Assembly: GCF_000472545.1 (NCBI RefSeq)
Contig: NZ_AWZV01000019.1
Location: 1 to 64,000 of the forward strand
Length of the DNA stretch: 64,000 bases
Origin: Burkholderia sp. WSM2232
GTDB taxonomy: Bacteria > Pseudomonadota > Gammaproteobacteria > Burkholderiales > Burkholderiaceae
Reading direction: 5' to 3'
Below are positions 8,785-17,705 of the stretch, one piece after another. The notes under the pieces are model-generated. The model worked only from the letters and a program-made list of their open reading frames with translations. It made no database searches and was not told the DNA's origin. The stretch's first letter is position 1; each line of letters begins with the position of its first letter. The translations under genes were made by a program, and so were the position numbers.

Positions 8785-9798
8785 ATGAAAAACACGTTGA
8801 ATGTTCTGCTGGGCAAATTGCGCATGAAGCAGCTGCAATTGCTGATTGCGCTGGACGACCAGAAGTCGCTGCACAAGGCGGCGGGCCTCATGTCGATGAC
8901 GCAGTCGGCTGCCAGCAAGGCATTGCAGGAACTGGAATCGATGTTCGAAGCACCGCTTTTCGAGCGCTCGAAAAGCGGCATGATCCCCAACCAGTTGGGA
9001 CACTGCGTGATCCGCCATGCGCGCCTCGTGGCGACGGACATCACCGCACTCTGCCAGGACGTGGCTGAAATTCGCTCGGGGCGCGGCGGGCGGCTTGCAA
9101 TTGGCGCGATCATGGGTGCGATTGCGCAATGCGTGATTCCTGCCGTCAATCGCCTGCATGCCGGCTATCCGAAGCTGTCTATCGAAGTGGTGGAGGACAC
9201 GAGCGCGCGCATGCTCGCGCAACTCGACGACGGCCGTCTGGATCTCGTGATCGGCCGTGCGGCCGTGGCGGCCGATCCGTCGAAATACCAGTATCGTCCG
9301 CTCGCGGATGAGCCGCTATCCGTTGTGGTGGGCTATGGTCATCCGCCGTGGCCAAAGAGGGAGTTGAGGCTCGCCGATCTGGCGGGTCATCGTTGGGTGA
9401 TGTATCCGTCGCATATGCCGTTGCACGCGCTGCTCGAACGCGAGATGGATCTGGCAGGGCTCACAATGCCCGATAACCGGATTTCCACGGCGTCTACGTT
9501 CGTGACGGTCGCGCTTCTGCAAAGCAGTGCGGAGTTCGTGTCGTTGTTGCCGACCGCCATTGCTGAAATGTTCATTCGGCAAAAAATGCTGCGCCTCGTA
9601 CCGGTCACGCTGAAGTCGCCTTCACAGACCTTTGGCGTCGTGACGCGCAAGGGAGGCGTGCTGTCGCCGCCAGCCGAGCGCTTCGTCGAATTGCTGCGGC
9701 AGCACACGCAGATGCAGCAAGAGGCAGGGCCAGAGAAGCACAAGCCCGCGCCAAAACGCAAGCCGGCCGTTGCGCCGGCCAGGCGAAAAGCCGCCTGA
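8785..9798 (+). CDS. LysR-family regulator, GbpR-like
   Basis: The 337-residue regulator has an N-terminal winged HTH (SLHKAAGLMSMTQSAASKAL) and a type 2 periplasmic-binding-like effector domain beginning GRLAIGAIMGAIAQCVIPAV. The spacing RMKQLQLLIALDDQKSLHKA resembles GbpR-type regulators that control sugar-binding protein and sugar catabolic genes in alpha- and beta-proteobacteria. That fits the divergent keto-deoxyarabonate dehydratase gene. The last ~25 residues are an unusual Lys/Pro/Ala/Arg-rich tail (KPAPKRKPAVAPARRKAA) beyond the normal end of LysR proteins. The start is the first ATG giving the family's N terminus; its Shine-Dalgarno site is weak. Confidence 0.85.
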   Translation: MKNTLNVLLGKLRMKQLQLLIALDDQKSLHKAAGLMSMTQSAASKALQELESMFEAPLFERSKSGMIPNQLGHCVIRHARLVATDITALCQDVAEIRSGRGGRLAIGAIMGAIAQCVIPAVNRLHAGYPKLSIEVVEDTSARMLAQLDDGRLDLVIGRAAVAADPSKYQYRPLADEPLSVVVGYGHPPWPKRELRLADLAGHRWVMYPSHMPLHALLEREMDLAGLTMPDNRISTASTFVTVALLQSSAEFVSLLPTAIAEMFIRQKMLRLVPVTLKSPSQTFGVVTRKGGVLSPPAERFVELLRQHTQMQQEAGPEKHKPAPKRKPAVAPARRKAA

Positions 9799-9989
9799 AC
9801 CAGCGGTTTTCGAAGCACGTCGCAGACGTCGAATATCGCACGGCAATTCGCACTTTGCTATGTCCTCGCGGCGGGTGTTGTAGCGGCGACACTGGGGTTT
9901 AACCGAACCAATTGTGTGTGTGCGTCCGCGCTACACTCATTAAAGGGTGTCGGATTTACGAGGCCGACTCCCGTCCGGGGAGAGCAGTC

Positions 9990-12900
9990 ATGAATCGGCC
10001 ATCGGTTCGGTTTCCGCTACGTGCCACCAGCACCGCGTCGGTGCGCAAGTGGTTCAAATGGGCGCTGGCGGCGGCGTTATTGTTGGGCCTTGCGTGGCTC
10101 GTGCGCTTATGTCAGCTCGAAATCGAAACGTCCCGGTTGCAGGCGCATTATCTGTCCGAGCTCACGCGCGACGTCGGCTTCACCGTGGACGACGGTCCCA
10201 GTCATTCCATCCGCTTTCCCGCAGCCGATAAAGGCCCCTACGACACACGCCTCGGTTATGCGTTGCTGCCGTCCATCCAGCAGCGCCTCCTGCAACGCGG
10301 CTTCGAAATCACTGCCCAGGCGCGCGATTCAGAACGCATGCTTTCCCTTGCAGATAGAAGCCTGTTTCTGCCTTACGCGGAGAAAGATCAGGCTGGCCTG
10401 CAGCTCTTCGACGGTACTGGAGCGCCGCTTTTCAGCGCGAGCTTTCCGGGCCACGCATACAGTGGCTTCGAGGCAATTCCGCCTGTCATCGTCAACTCGC
10501 TGCTGTTTATCGAAGACCGCTATCTACTCGATCCGAATCAGCCGAACCGTAATCCCGCCATCGACTGGGGGCGTTTCAGTCGAGCGCTCGTCGACCAGGG
10601 CGCGCGTGTTTTCAATCACCATCAGGCGACGCCCGGCGGCAGCACGCTTGCCACGCAGATCGAGAAATTCCGCCACTCGGCGGGAGGGCGCACTGCCACG
10701 CCGCCGGAAAAGCTGCGGCAGATCGCGTCGGCCTCGGTGCGTGCCTATCTGGACGGACCGCAAACCATGCCCGCACGCCAGCAGATAGTCGTGCATTACC
10801 TGAACTCGGTGCCGCTTGCCGCGCAACCTGGCATCGGCGAAATAAACGGCATGGGCGACGGTCTCGCCGCCTGGTACGGGCGCGATTTCGCGGAGGTGAA
10901 CCGCATACTGAGTGCGCCTTCTACCGCGCAGAATCTCCCCGAACAGGGCGAGGCTTTCCGCCAGGTACTTTCGCTGATGATTGCGCAGCGCGCGCCTTCC
11001 TATCTGCTGCATCGCGGCTACCGCGAACTGGAGCGGCTCACCGACAGCTATTTGCGCCTGCTTGCGAATGGCGGCGTGATTTCGGCCGCGCTGCGCGATG
11101 CCGCGCTTTCCGCGAACGTGCAATTGCACCGCGCGGCAAAACCCGCTGAAAACGCGGGCTCGTTCGTGTCGCGCAAGGCCGTCACGTCGATGCGGTCCAA
11201 TCTCCTTGCCGCCCTCGGCATTCCGAGCTTCTACGAACTGGACCGGCTTGATCTGCAAGCCACGGGTACGCTCAATAATGCCGTGCAACAGGCGGTGAGC
11301 GAACGGCTTGCCGCTGCCGCCACGCGGGAGGGCGCAAAGGCTGCGGGTCTGGTCGGCTATGAAATGCTGCGTGCTTCCGACGACCCTTCGAAAATCGCCT
11401 ACAGCTTTACGCTGTTCGAGCGGCGCGACGGCGCCAATCTCGTGCGCGTGCAGACGGACAGCGTGAACCAGCCGTTCGACATCAATTCCGGCGCGCGGCT
11501 CAACCTGGGTTCCACTGCAAAACTGCGCACCATGGTGACGTACTTGCAGATCGTGGCGCAACTGCATGACCGTTACGCGGCTCGCAGCGCCGCTGAGCTC
11601 AAGGCCATCAAGCCCGATCCTGGCGACCAGTTGACCCGTTGGGCACTCGACTATCTGTCCCATACACAGGACCGCTCGTTGCAGCCCATGCTCGATGCGG
11701 CCGTGGAGCGCAAGTACTCGGCGAATCCCGGCGAAACGTTCTACACCGGGGGCGGCGCGCAGACCTTCAACAATTTCGAGGCGGACGACAATAGCCGTAT
11801 TCTCACGGTGCGCCGCGCATTCCAGCATTCGGTGAATCTGGTGTTCGTGCGGCTGATGCGCGACATCGTTCACTATGAGATGGTGCAGACCACCGGACCT
11901 TCGTCGCAGTGGCTGAGCGATCCGGCGATCCGCAAGATGTACCTGACGCGTTTTGCCGATCAGGAAAGCCGCGTGTACATGAATCGCTTCTACACGAAGT
12001 ATCACGGCAAGACGCGCGAACAGGCGCTCGCGTTATTGCTGCTCGGCGTGCGCAAGTCTCCGCCCAAGGTAGCCACCGTATTGCGCAGCGTCGCGCCGGA
12101 CGAATCGAGCGCGTGGTTCAATCAGAAGATGCGAGCCGCACTGAAAAATACCCCGGCGGCCTCTGTGCTCGACGACGAGGATCTCGCGAGGCTTTACTCG
12201 AAATACGGCATTGACCGCTTCAATCTGAACGATCGCGGCTATATCGCGAGCGTGCATCCACTCGAACTATGGACGCTCAATTATCTGCGCGAGCATCCGG
12301 ACGCCACCCTCAACGAGATTCAGAACGCAAGCAAGGACGTGCGCCTGCAAAGCTATTCGTGGCTTTTCAAAACGCGTTATCACGCGACACAGGACCGCCG
12401 CATCAAACGCATGGTCGAATTGCGCGCGTACGAGGCAATCGGCAGATCGTGGCAGGCACTCGGCTATCCGTTCGCGACGCTGACGCCTTCGTATGCGGCG
12501 GCCATCGGCGCGTCGGGTGACAGGCCCGCCGCGCTCGCACAACTGATCGGCCTGATCGCAAACGACGGCAACAAGGTGCCGACCGAGAGCCTCACGCAAC
12601 TGGACTTCGCAAAAGACACCCCATACGAAACCCATTTCCGGCGCGCCGCAGTCGCGCCGCAACAGCAGCTTGCGCCGGAAATCGCAGGAACGGTAAAAAG
12701 CATGTTACGTGACGTGGTGACGGGCGGCACCGCGCGGCGTCTTGCGCAGGGCATCACGTTCCCGGACGGCCGCACCGTGCAGGTGTACGGCAAGACCGGC
12801 ACCGGCGATCAGCGCTTTAATGTCTTCGCGAAGGGCGCGCGGCTTATCGAGTCGCGCAAGGTGAACCGCAGCGCGACATTCGTGTTCTCTTTCGGCGACC

Positions 12901-13076
12901 GTTTTTACGGCACATTGACCGCATGGGTGCACGAACCGTATGCCGCGCATTACGAGTTCACGAGTGCGCTGTCCGTGCAATTACTGAAGTCGATGGCGCC
13001 CGCGTTGCAGCCGCTCCTCGACCCGGCGCCTGCGAAGACCGCATCGGTCGCAGCCACCAGGGTCGCGGTGCACTGA
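9990..13076 (+). CDS. Class A penicillin-binding protein, GT51 plus transpeptidase (divergent)
   Basis: This 1028-residue membrane protein has one N-terminal anchor (WALAAALLLGLAWLVRL). A GT51-like glycosyltransferase region follows with FIEDRYLLDP and TPGGSTLATQIEKF, which match the family's EDxxF and GGSTxxxQ motifs but depart from them in several positions. The transpeptidase region has all three catalytic motifs: STAK within LNLGSTAKLRT, SVN within FQHSVNLVFVR, and KTG within YGKTGTGDQ. It therefore should polymerise and crosslink peptidoglycan on the outer face of the inner membrane. It is longer than usual class A PBPs, with a large insert between the SxxK and SxN motifs. The ATG at 9990 follows GGGGAGAG. 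It stands alone, convergent with the ROK gene. Confidence 0.85.
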   Translation: MNRPSVRFPLRATSTASVRKWFKWALAAALLLGLAWLVRLCQLEIETSRLQAHYLSELTRDVGFTVDDGPSHSIRFPAADKGPYDTRLGYALLPSIQQRLLQRGFEITAQARDSERMLSLADRSLFLPYAEKDQAGLQLFDGTGAPLFSASFPGHAYSGFEAIPPVIVNSLLFIEDRYLLDPNQPNRNPAIDWGRFSRALVDQGARVFNHHQATPGGSTLATQIEKFRHSAGGRTATPPEKLRQIASASVRAYLDGPQTMPARQQIVVHYLNSVPLAAQPGIGEINGMGDGLAAWYGRDFAEVNRILSAPSTAQNLPEQGEAFRQVLSLMIAQRAPSYLLHRGYRELERLTDSYLRLLANGGVISAALRDAALSANVQLHRAAKPAENAGSFVSRKAVTSMRSNLLAALGIPSFYELDRLDLQATGTLNNAVQQAVSERLAAAATREGAKAAGLVGYEMLRASDDPSKIAYSFTLFERRDGANLVRVQTDSVNQPFDINSGARLNLGSTAKLRTMVTYLQIVAQLHDRYAARSAAELKAIKPDPGDQLTRWALDYLSHTQDRSLQPMLDAAVERKYSANPGETFYTGGGAQTFNNFEADDNSRILTVRRAFQHSVNLVFVRLMRDIVHYEMVQTTGPSSQWLSDPAIRKMYLTRFADQESRVYMNRFYTKYHGKTREQALALLLLGVRKSPPKVATVLRSVAPDESSAWFNQKMRAALKNTPAASVLDDEDLARLYSKYGIDRFNLNDRGYIASVHPLELWTLNYLREHPDATLNEIQNASKDVRLQSYSWLFKTRYHATQDRRIKRMVELRAYEAIGRSWQALGYPFATLTPSYAAAIGASGDRPAALAQLIGLIANDGNKVPTESLTQLDFAKDTPYETHFRRAAVAPQQQLAPEIAGTVKSMLRDVVTGGTARRLAQGITFPDGRTVQVYGKTGTGDQRFNVFAKGARLIESRKVNRSATFVFSFGDRFYGTLTAWVHEPYAAHYEFTSALSVQLLKSMAPALQPLLDPAPAKTASVAATRVAVH

Positions 13077-13092
13077 ACGCGACTGTCGGGCA

Positions 13093-14319
13093 TCAATAGG
13101 CGGGCTCGATCGCGGGCTTGAGAAAGAGTTCGTGTACGGGTGCGAAATGCGCGTACATCGGCAGAATCGCGCCGCCCATCGCGCGAGCGTCGGCGCCAAT
13201 TGCGCCTTCCAGTAGTTGCGGGCGCACCATTCCTTCCCATTCGAACCGGTCGAGTACGCGCTCGGTACGACGAATGATTTCGCGCACCATTTGCCGGTCG
13301 AGCTCACCGTCTATCACCACCGCTTCGAGATCGAGCAATGCGGCCGCGTTGGTGAGCGCGCTGGCAATCGCGGGGCACGCGCTGTCCAGCCATTGCTCTG
13401 TATGCCGCCACATGTCCGGCGACAGCGCGCGATGATCGTGCGCGGCCGCGGGCGGTTTGCCTGCTTCGCTCAGCAGACGTTCAAGCACGAAGCCGGACGC
13501 GGCATGCAGCAATTGGCGGGCGGGCTTGCGCGCGTTGTTCTCGCGTAGCGGAATGGAGCCCACTGCGCCCGCGTTTTCGTGCGGCCCGCCATGCAGGCGT
13601 CCGTCGATCACGAGTCCGCCGCCGATGAAAGTGCCCACGAACAGATAGAGAAAATTGTGGATGCCACGTCCCTGGCCCATCACCAGTTCGGCGGCACACG
13701 CGGCGGTGGTGTCCTTTGCGAATTCGACCGGCAGACCCGTCATTGTCCCGATCCGTGAGCGCAGGTCGATTTCGTGCCACGCATCGAGCGCGTCGGGCGG
13801 CGCGCCGAGAAAGTCGCGCCATCCACCGAGCCACAGCGGCGCGGCAACCCCGACGCCGACTACCTTGCCCGCATTCGCGCCAAGTGCCTGATTCACGCGC
13901 GCGAGCCTGGTTTCCAGCGCGGGAAACAGCGTGCGCGGATCGGGATACGGGTACTCGAACACATCGCGGCAGACTACGCGGCCGGCGAAGTCCATTGCCA
14001 GCACGTCGAGACTGCGGCGTCCTACCTTGATGCCGATTGTGTACGCACCGTCCGCGCGCAACGCAATGGGCACCGACGGCTGACCGATTTTCCCGCGTAC
14101 GCGAGCCTGCTTTTCCAGCAGGCCGTCGTCGATCAGGCGATCGACGATCATCGACACGGTCTGCATCGAAAGCCGCGTGAGGCGGCCCACGTCGGCCTTC
14201 GGCAGCGGCCCGTGCAAACGGATCGCCTGCAGCACGATGCGTTCGTTGAACTGCCGCATGCCGACCTGGTTCGAGCCGACCGTGCGTTTGAGGGACGGGC
14301 GCATGCCGGTGGTATCCAT
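13093..14319 (-). CDS. ROK-family transcriptional regulator (sugar-responsive, FrcR/XylR-like)
   Basis: This 408-residue protein joins an N-terminal winged HTH (PLPKADVGRLTRLSMQTVSM) to a ROK kinase-fold domain (GIKVGRRSLDVLAMDFAG, then FVGTFIGGGLVIDGRL). The usual ROK zinc motif CxCGxxGCxE is absent: after HENAGAVGSIPL the sequence is RENNARKPARQ. It is probably a DNA-binding sensor rather than an active sugar kinase. It follows the ATPase gene by 29 bp and is the last gene of the sugar ABC operon, an arrangement matching rhizobial frc loci. A 23-bp palindrome upstream of the binding-protein gene is a good candidate operator. Confidence 0.85.
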   Translation of the reverse strand: MDTTGMRPSLKRTVGSNQVGMRQFNERIVLQAIRLHGPLPKADVGRLTRLSMQTVSMIVDRLIDDGLLEKQARVRGKIGQPSVPIALRADGAYTIGIKVGRRSLDVLAMDFAGRVVCRDVFEYPYPDPRTLFPALETRLARVNQALGANAGKVVGVGVAAPLWLGGWRDFLGAPPDALDAWHEIDLRSRIGTMTGLPVEFAKDTTAACAAELVMGQGRGIHNFLYLFVGTFIGGGLVIDGRLHGGPHENAGAVGSIPLRENNARKPARQLLHAASGFVLERLLSEAGKPPAAAHDHRALSPDMWRHTEQWLDSACPAIASALTNAAALLDLEAVVIDGELDRQMVREIIRRTERVLDRFEWEGMVRPQLLEGAIGADARAMGGAILPMYAHFAPVHELFLKPAIEPAY

Positions 14320-14348
14320 GACGGCGGGCCCTCAGCGCAATGTTTGCA

Positions 14349-15146
14349 TCATGCAATCGCCTTGACGTCGGCTTCTTTGGCGCCGGTCATGATCGCCACG
14401 GCCTCCGACATATGCACGTCTTTCGTCCTGACGAGCGCGGCACGCCGTCCGAGTCGCTGAATGTGAATGCGGTCCGCGACTTCGAATACATGCGGCATGT
14501 TGTGGCTGATGAGAATCACCGGCAAGCCGCGGTCGCGCACGCGGCGAATCAGTTCGAGCACCATGTTGCCTTCCTTTACGCCGAGCGCGGCGGTGGGCTC
14601 GTCGAGAATCACGACATGGCGGGCGAATGCCGCGCTGCGCGCCACTGCAACGCCCTGGCGCTGTCCGCCGGAAAGCGTTTCGACTGCCTGGCGCATCGAG
14701 CGAATGCCGATTTGCAGGTCTTTCATATGCGCGGTCGCTTCTTCGAGCATGCGGCGTTTGTCGATCATCTTGAAGATCGAGCCGCGCCAGCCAGGCTTGA
14801 GCAATTCGCGCGCGAGAAAGAGGTTCTCCGCAATGCTCATGGCCGGCGCGACGGCAAGCTCCTGATATACCGTTTCAATGCCTTGGGCGCGTGCATCCAG
14901 CGGGCTGCGAAATTTGACGGGCTTGCCGTCGAGCAGAATTTCGCCTTCGTCTGGCACCGTTGCGCCGGAAAGCGCCTTGATCAGCGAAGATTTGCCCGCG
15001 CCATTGTCACCGATCACGGCGAGAATCTCGCCGGGCAGCACCTCGAAATCGCAACCGTCGAGCGCGGTCACGTTGCCATAACGTTTGACGAGCCCCCGTG
15101 CCTGCAGGACGGGCAGCGGGGCGGAAGTGGAAGTAGTTGTCGACAT
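14349..15146 (-). CDS. frcA: Sugar ABC transporter ATPase, single-domain (FrcA-like)
   Basis: The 265-residue ATPase carries Walker A GDNGAGKSS, the signature LSGGQRQG, Walker B VVILDEPTAAL and the switch His in ILISHNMPH. It has one nucleotide-binding domain, unlike the duplicated RbsA/XylG/AraG ATPases. Single-domain members of this carbohydrate uptake family are typical of the fructose/mannose/ribose importer FrcBCA. It should energise the permease encoded just upstream. The exact sugar is inferred from family resemblance only. Confidence 0.8.
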   Translation of the reverse strand: MSTTTSTSAPLPVLQARGLVKRYGNVTALDGCDFEVLPGEILAVIGDNGAGKSSLIKALSGATVPDEGEILLDGKPVKFRSPLDARAQGIETVYQELAVAPAMSIAENLFLARELLKPGWRGSIFKMIDKRRMLEEATAHMKDLQIGIRSMRQAVETLSGGQRQGVAVARSAAFARHVVILDEPTAALGVKEGNMVLELIRRVRDRGLPVILISHNMPHVFEVADRIHIQRLGRRAALVRTKDVHMSEAVAIMTGAKEADVKAIA

Positions 15147-15233
15147 GACGTGCTCCTGGCAGCCTGGACGGACGCGTAATCGGGTGCTTACGAGCCTGTC
15201 CGGGCAGCGTTCAAGATGATCGCGGTGCAGTGC

Positions 15234-16220
15234 TCAACCGCGGCGATGTGAGAGTTTGTCTGCGGCTACCGCGAGAATCACCAGCATGCCGGTGATCAAA
15301 ACCTGGTAGACCGAAGAAACGCCGATCAGGGTCAGGCCATTGCGGAACACGCCCACAATCAGCGCGCCGAGCAGCGTGCCGGCAATCGAACCGCGTCCGC
15401 CGAAAAGACTCGTGCCGCCCAGCACGACCGCGGTGATGCTGTCCAGGTTCTCTGTCTGACCGGCCTGCGGATCGCCCACACCGGTACGCGATACCGCGAG
15501 CAACGCGGCAATGCCGTAGATCGCGCCGGCCAGCGTATAAACCGTCAACAGGATTTTCTGCGAGGACAGACCCATCAGCCGTGCAGCCTCGGCGTTATTG
15601 CCGAGCGCATACAGGTGCCTGCCGGGAACCGTGTCGCGCAGCACGAACCAGGTGGCCAGATACATCAGCAAGGTGAGCACGGTGCCGTAGGTGACATCGG
15701 CGGGGCCGAGCTTGAACGTATTGCCGAAGAACATGATGGCGTCCGGCAGATTCGACACGCTTTCCGCGTTCGAATAGATCTGCGTGAGTGCAAACGCAAT
15801 GTTCAGCGTGCCAAGCGTGACGATGAACGCAGGCAGCTTGATGCGGGTTATCAGCACACCGTTCAGTACGCCGAATAATGTACTGGCGCCGATGCCGCAG
15901 AGAATCGCGACGGCCGGCGGCAGGCCCAGCGTGACCGCGAACTTGGTCATGATGATGGACCCAAACGCCATTACCATGCCACAGGAAAGATCGATGCCGC
16001 CCGTCAGCACGATCAGCGTCTGACCGATGGCGATGACAGCGACGACCATTGTCTGTTGCAGGATCAGCGAGAGGTTCTGGAACGACAGAAAGCGGCTGCT
16101 CTGCGAAATGAAGAACGCGCATGCCAGCACGAGCGCAATGAGCGGCCCGACTTCGGCGAGCGACGGCAGGCGGTCGGAGAAATGGCGCGGATGGCCCGCG
16201 GGCGCGGATGGAGTCGACAT
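15234..16220 (-). CDS. frcC: Sugar ABC transporter permease (FrcC/RbsC family)
   Basis: This 328-residue inner-membrane permease of the ribose/xylose/fructose family has about 9-10 hydrophobic helices. It carries the family's VLTGGIDLSCGMVMAF segment and the C-terminal AVVLGGTSLFGGRGSIAGTL coupling region. The ATG at 16220 has GAGGAC seven bases upstream; a start ten codons earlier lacks support. It lies between the binding-protein and ATPase genes. A GC-rich hairpin separates it from the upstream binding-protein gene. Confidence 0.85.
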   Translation of the reverse strand: MSTPSAPAGHPRHFSDRLPSLAEVGPLIALVLACAFFISQSSRFLSFQNLSLILQQTMVVAVIAIGQTLIVLTGGIDLSCGMVMAFGSIIMTKFAVTLGLPPAVAILCGIGASTLFGVLNGVLITRIKLPAFIVTLGTLNIAFALTQIYSNAESVSNLPDAIMFFGNTFKLGPADVTYGTVLTLLMYLATWFVLRDTVPGRHLYALGNNAEAARLMGLSSQKILLTVYTLAGAIYGIAALLAVSRTGVGDPQAGQTENLDSITAVVLGGTSLFGGRGSIAGTLLGALIVGVFRNGLTLIGVSSVYQVLITGMLVILAVAADKLSHRRG

Positions 16221-16271
16221 GATGATGTCCTCAAGACATGAGCGCGGCATGTGCCGCGCGGCGAATCATTC

Positions 16272-16294
16272 GGCGGCCCGATAGGCGGGCCGCC
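16272..16294. promoter_or_regulatory. Intercistronic stem-loop between binding-protein and permease genes
   Basis: GGCGGCCCG (16272-16280) pairs perfectly with 16286-16294 around an ATAGG loop. It has no T-tract. It sits directly after the frcB stop codon, so it may protect the frcB message or lower read-through, giving more binding protein than permease. Confidence 0.7.
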
Positions 16295-16306
16295 ATTCAG
16301 TGCGCG

Positions 16307-17311
16307 TTACTTGTTGCCCCAGCAGTTGTCGAGGCCGAATTTCGTGTCCTTGCTGTCGATGCCGGACATTGGCTTGTCGGTAATCAGCGTCACGCCCGTG
16401 TCCTGGTAGCCCGACACTTTCTTGCCGGTTCTGGCGTAATCCACGCCGGCCGTCACGCCGAGCGAGGCCATCTTCAGCGGATACTGCTGCGAGGTTGCGG
16501 CGATCGCACCGGCCTTGACGTTGCGCACGCCTTCACAGCCGCCGTCGATGGAAACGATCATCACGCCCTTTTCCTTGCCCGCTGCCTTCAGCGCACGGTA
16601 CGCGCCCGCGGCCGCCGGTTCGTTGATGGTGTACACGACGTTGATGTCGGGCGCTTTCTGCAAGCAGTTTTCCATTGCCGTCTGGCCTTTCGCCTGATCG
16701 CCGCGCGTGTCCTGGCTGCAGACAATGGACGGGTCGCCCGGCTTCACGCCGAAGCCTTCAAGAAAGCCGTTATGGCGCAATACGCCCACCGAAACGCCCG
16801 GTGCGAGGTCGAGCGTGGCGATTTTGGCGGGCTTGCCGTTTAACGCGGCTTTCGCGTATTTGCCGATCAACACGCCGGCCTTGAAATTGTCGGTGGCGAA
16901 GAGGGCGTCGGTGGCGTCCTGCGGATCGGTGGGCGTGTCGAGCGCGACCACCATGACGCCCGCTGCGCGCGCTTTCTTGATGCTCGGCACGATCGCTTTG
17001 GTGTCGCTCGGCGTGATCAGAATTGCTTTCGCACCGGCCGTCATCATGTTCTCGATCGCGGTGACCTGGCTCGCGTTGTCACCGTCGAATCTGCCGGCAG
17101 CGGTGATCACCTTCGCGCCGTCTTTCGACGCGGCCGCTTCGGCGCCCTGCTTCATCTTCACGAAGAACGGGTTGGTGTCCGTCTTGGTGATGAGGCCGAC
17201 TACCGGCTGGTCGGCCGCCTGGCTCACGCTCGCACACCAGACGGCCGAGGCCGCTACGCACAGCGGGATCACTTTCCTGGCGACAGGAAGCCTGCGGGAC
17301 TTCAGATTCAT
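16307..17311 (-). CDS. frcB: Periplasmic sugar-binding protein (FrcB-like)
   Basis: The 334-residue protein starts with a Sec signal (basic MNLKSRRLPVARK, hydrophobic core, cleavage near VSQA-AD). A type I periplasmic-binding fold follows: VVGLITKTDTNPFFVKMK, ILITPSDTKAIVPSI, VALDTPTD, and INEPAAAGAYRALKAAG. This belongs to the ribose/fructose-binding cluster of family 2. GGAGGAG precedes the ATG. It is the first gene of the frcBCA-ROK operon. By resemblance to FrcB, likely ligands are fructose or other monosaccharides, but this is inference. Confidence 0.85.
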   Translation of the reverse strand: MNLKSRRLPVARKVIPLCVAASAVWCASVSQAADQPVVGLITKTDTNPFFVKMKQGAEAAASKDGAKVITAAGRFDGDNASQVTAIENMMTAGAKAILITPSDTKAIVPSIKKARAAGVMVVALDTPTDPQDATDALFATDNFKAGVLIGKYAKAALNGKPAKIATLDLAPGVSVGVLRHNGFLEGFGVKPGDPSIVCSQDTRGDQAKGQTAMENCLQKAPDINVVYTINEPAAAGAYRALKAAGKEKGVMIVSIDGGCEGVRNVKAGAIAATSQQYPLKMASLGVTAGVDYARTGKKVSGYQDTGVTLITDKPMSGIDSKDTKFGLDNCWGNK

Positions 17312-17705
17312 GGGACGCTCCTCCGGTTATTGACAATGACGCTTGGAACTGTGGGCGGTTGCACACGCGAACGCTGCGCGGTCGCAACCTGAACGGCGGC
17401 TGATTCGAACGCGTGACGCTAGTCGAAAGACGCCGCCTAAATCACTTTGGTTGATTTAGTACAGCAGGCGCGGGTGTGCGCGTCAAGCGATGCTGTTCGC
17501 GGTCGTGCGAGCGCGGCTCGTCCTGAACAAGCTGGCAAAGCCTTGTCCGCCAAGCATTTCGGGGATTGGTGCAGTGCAGCAACGCGCGAGCCGGATTGGG
17601 GAAAGTCCTGGCTGTGGTGAAAGCATGATGAAAGCAAAACGGCATACATCCGGGCGAAAGGGCGACGTTGTTCCGATCGCTTCGCAACCGCTGCTGTCGA
17701 AAGCT
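17312..17705. other. 394-bp noncoding region between frcB-like and lacI-like genes
   Basis: I see no gene here. The left part is the promoter side of the frcB operon and contains the 23-bp palindrome listed separately. The right part (17460-17705) lies beyond the stop of the LacI-family gene and shows no clear hairpin or conserved frame. Confidence 0.5.
17437..17459. promoter_or_regulatory. Candidate ROK operator upstream of frcB
   Basis: CTAAATCA (17437-17444) and TGATTTAG (17452-17459) are perfect inverted arms around CTTTGGT. The site lies ~126 bp upstream of the frcB start. AT-rich long dyads of this size are the usual targets of ROK regulators such as XylR and NagC, and a ROK gene ends this operon. 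Confidence 0.6.
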
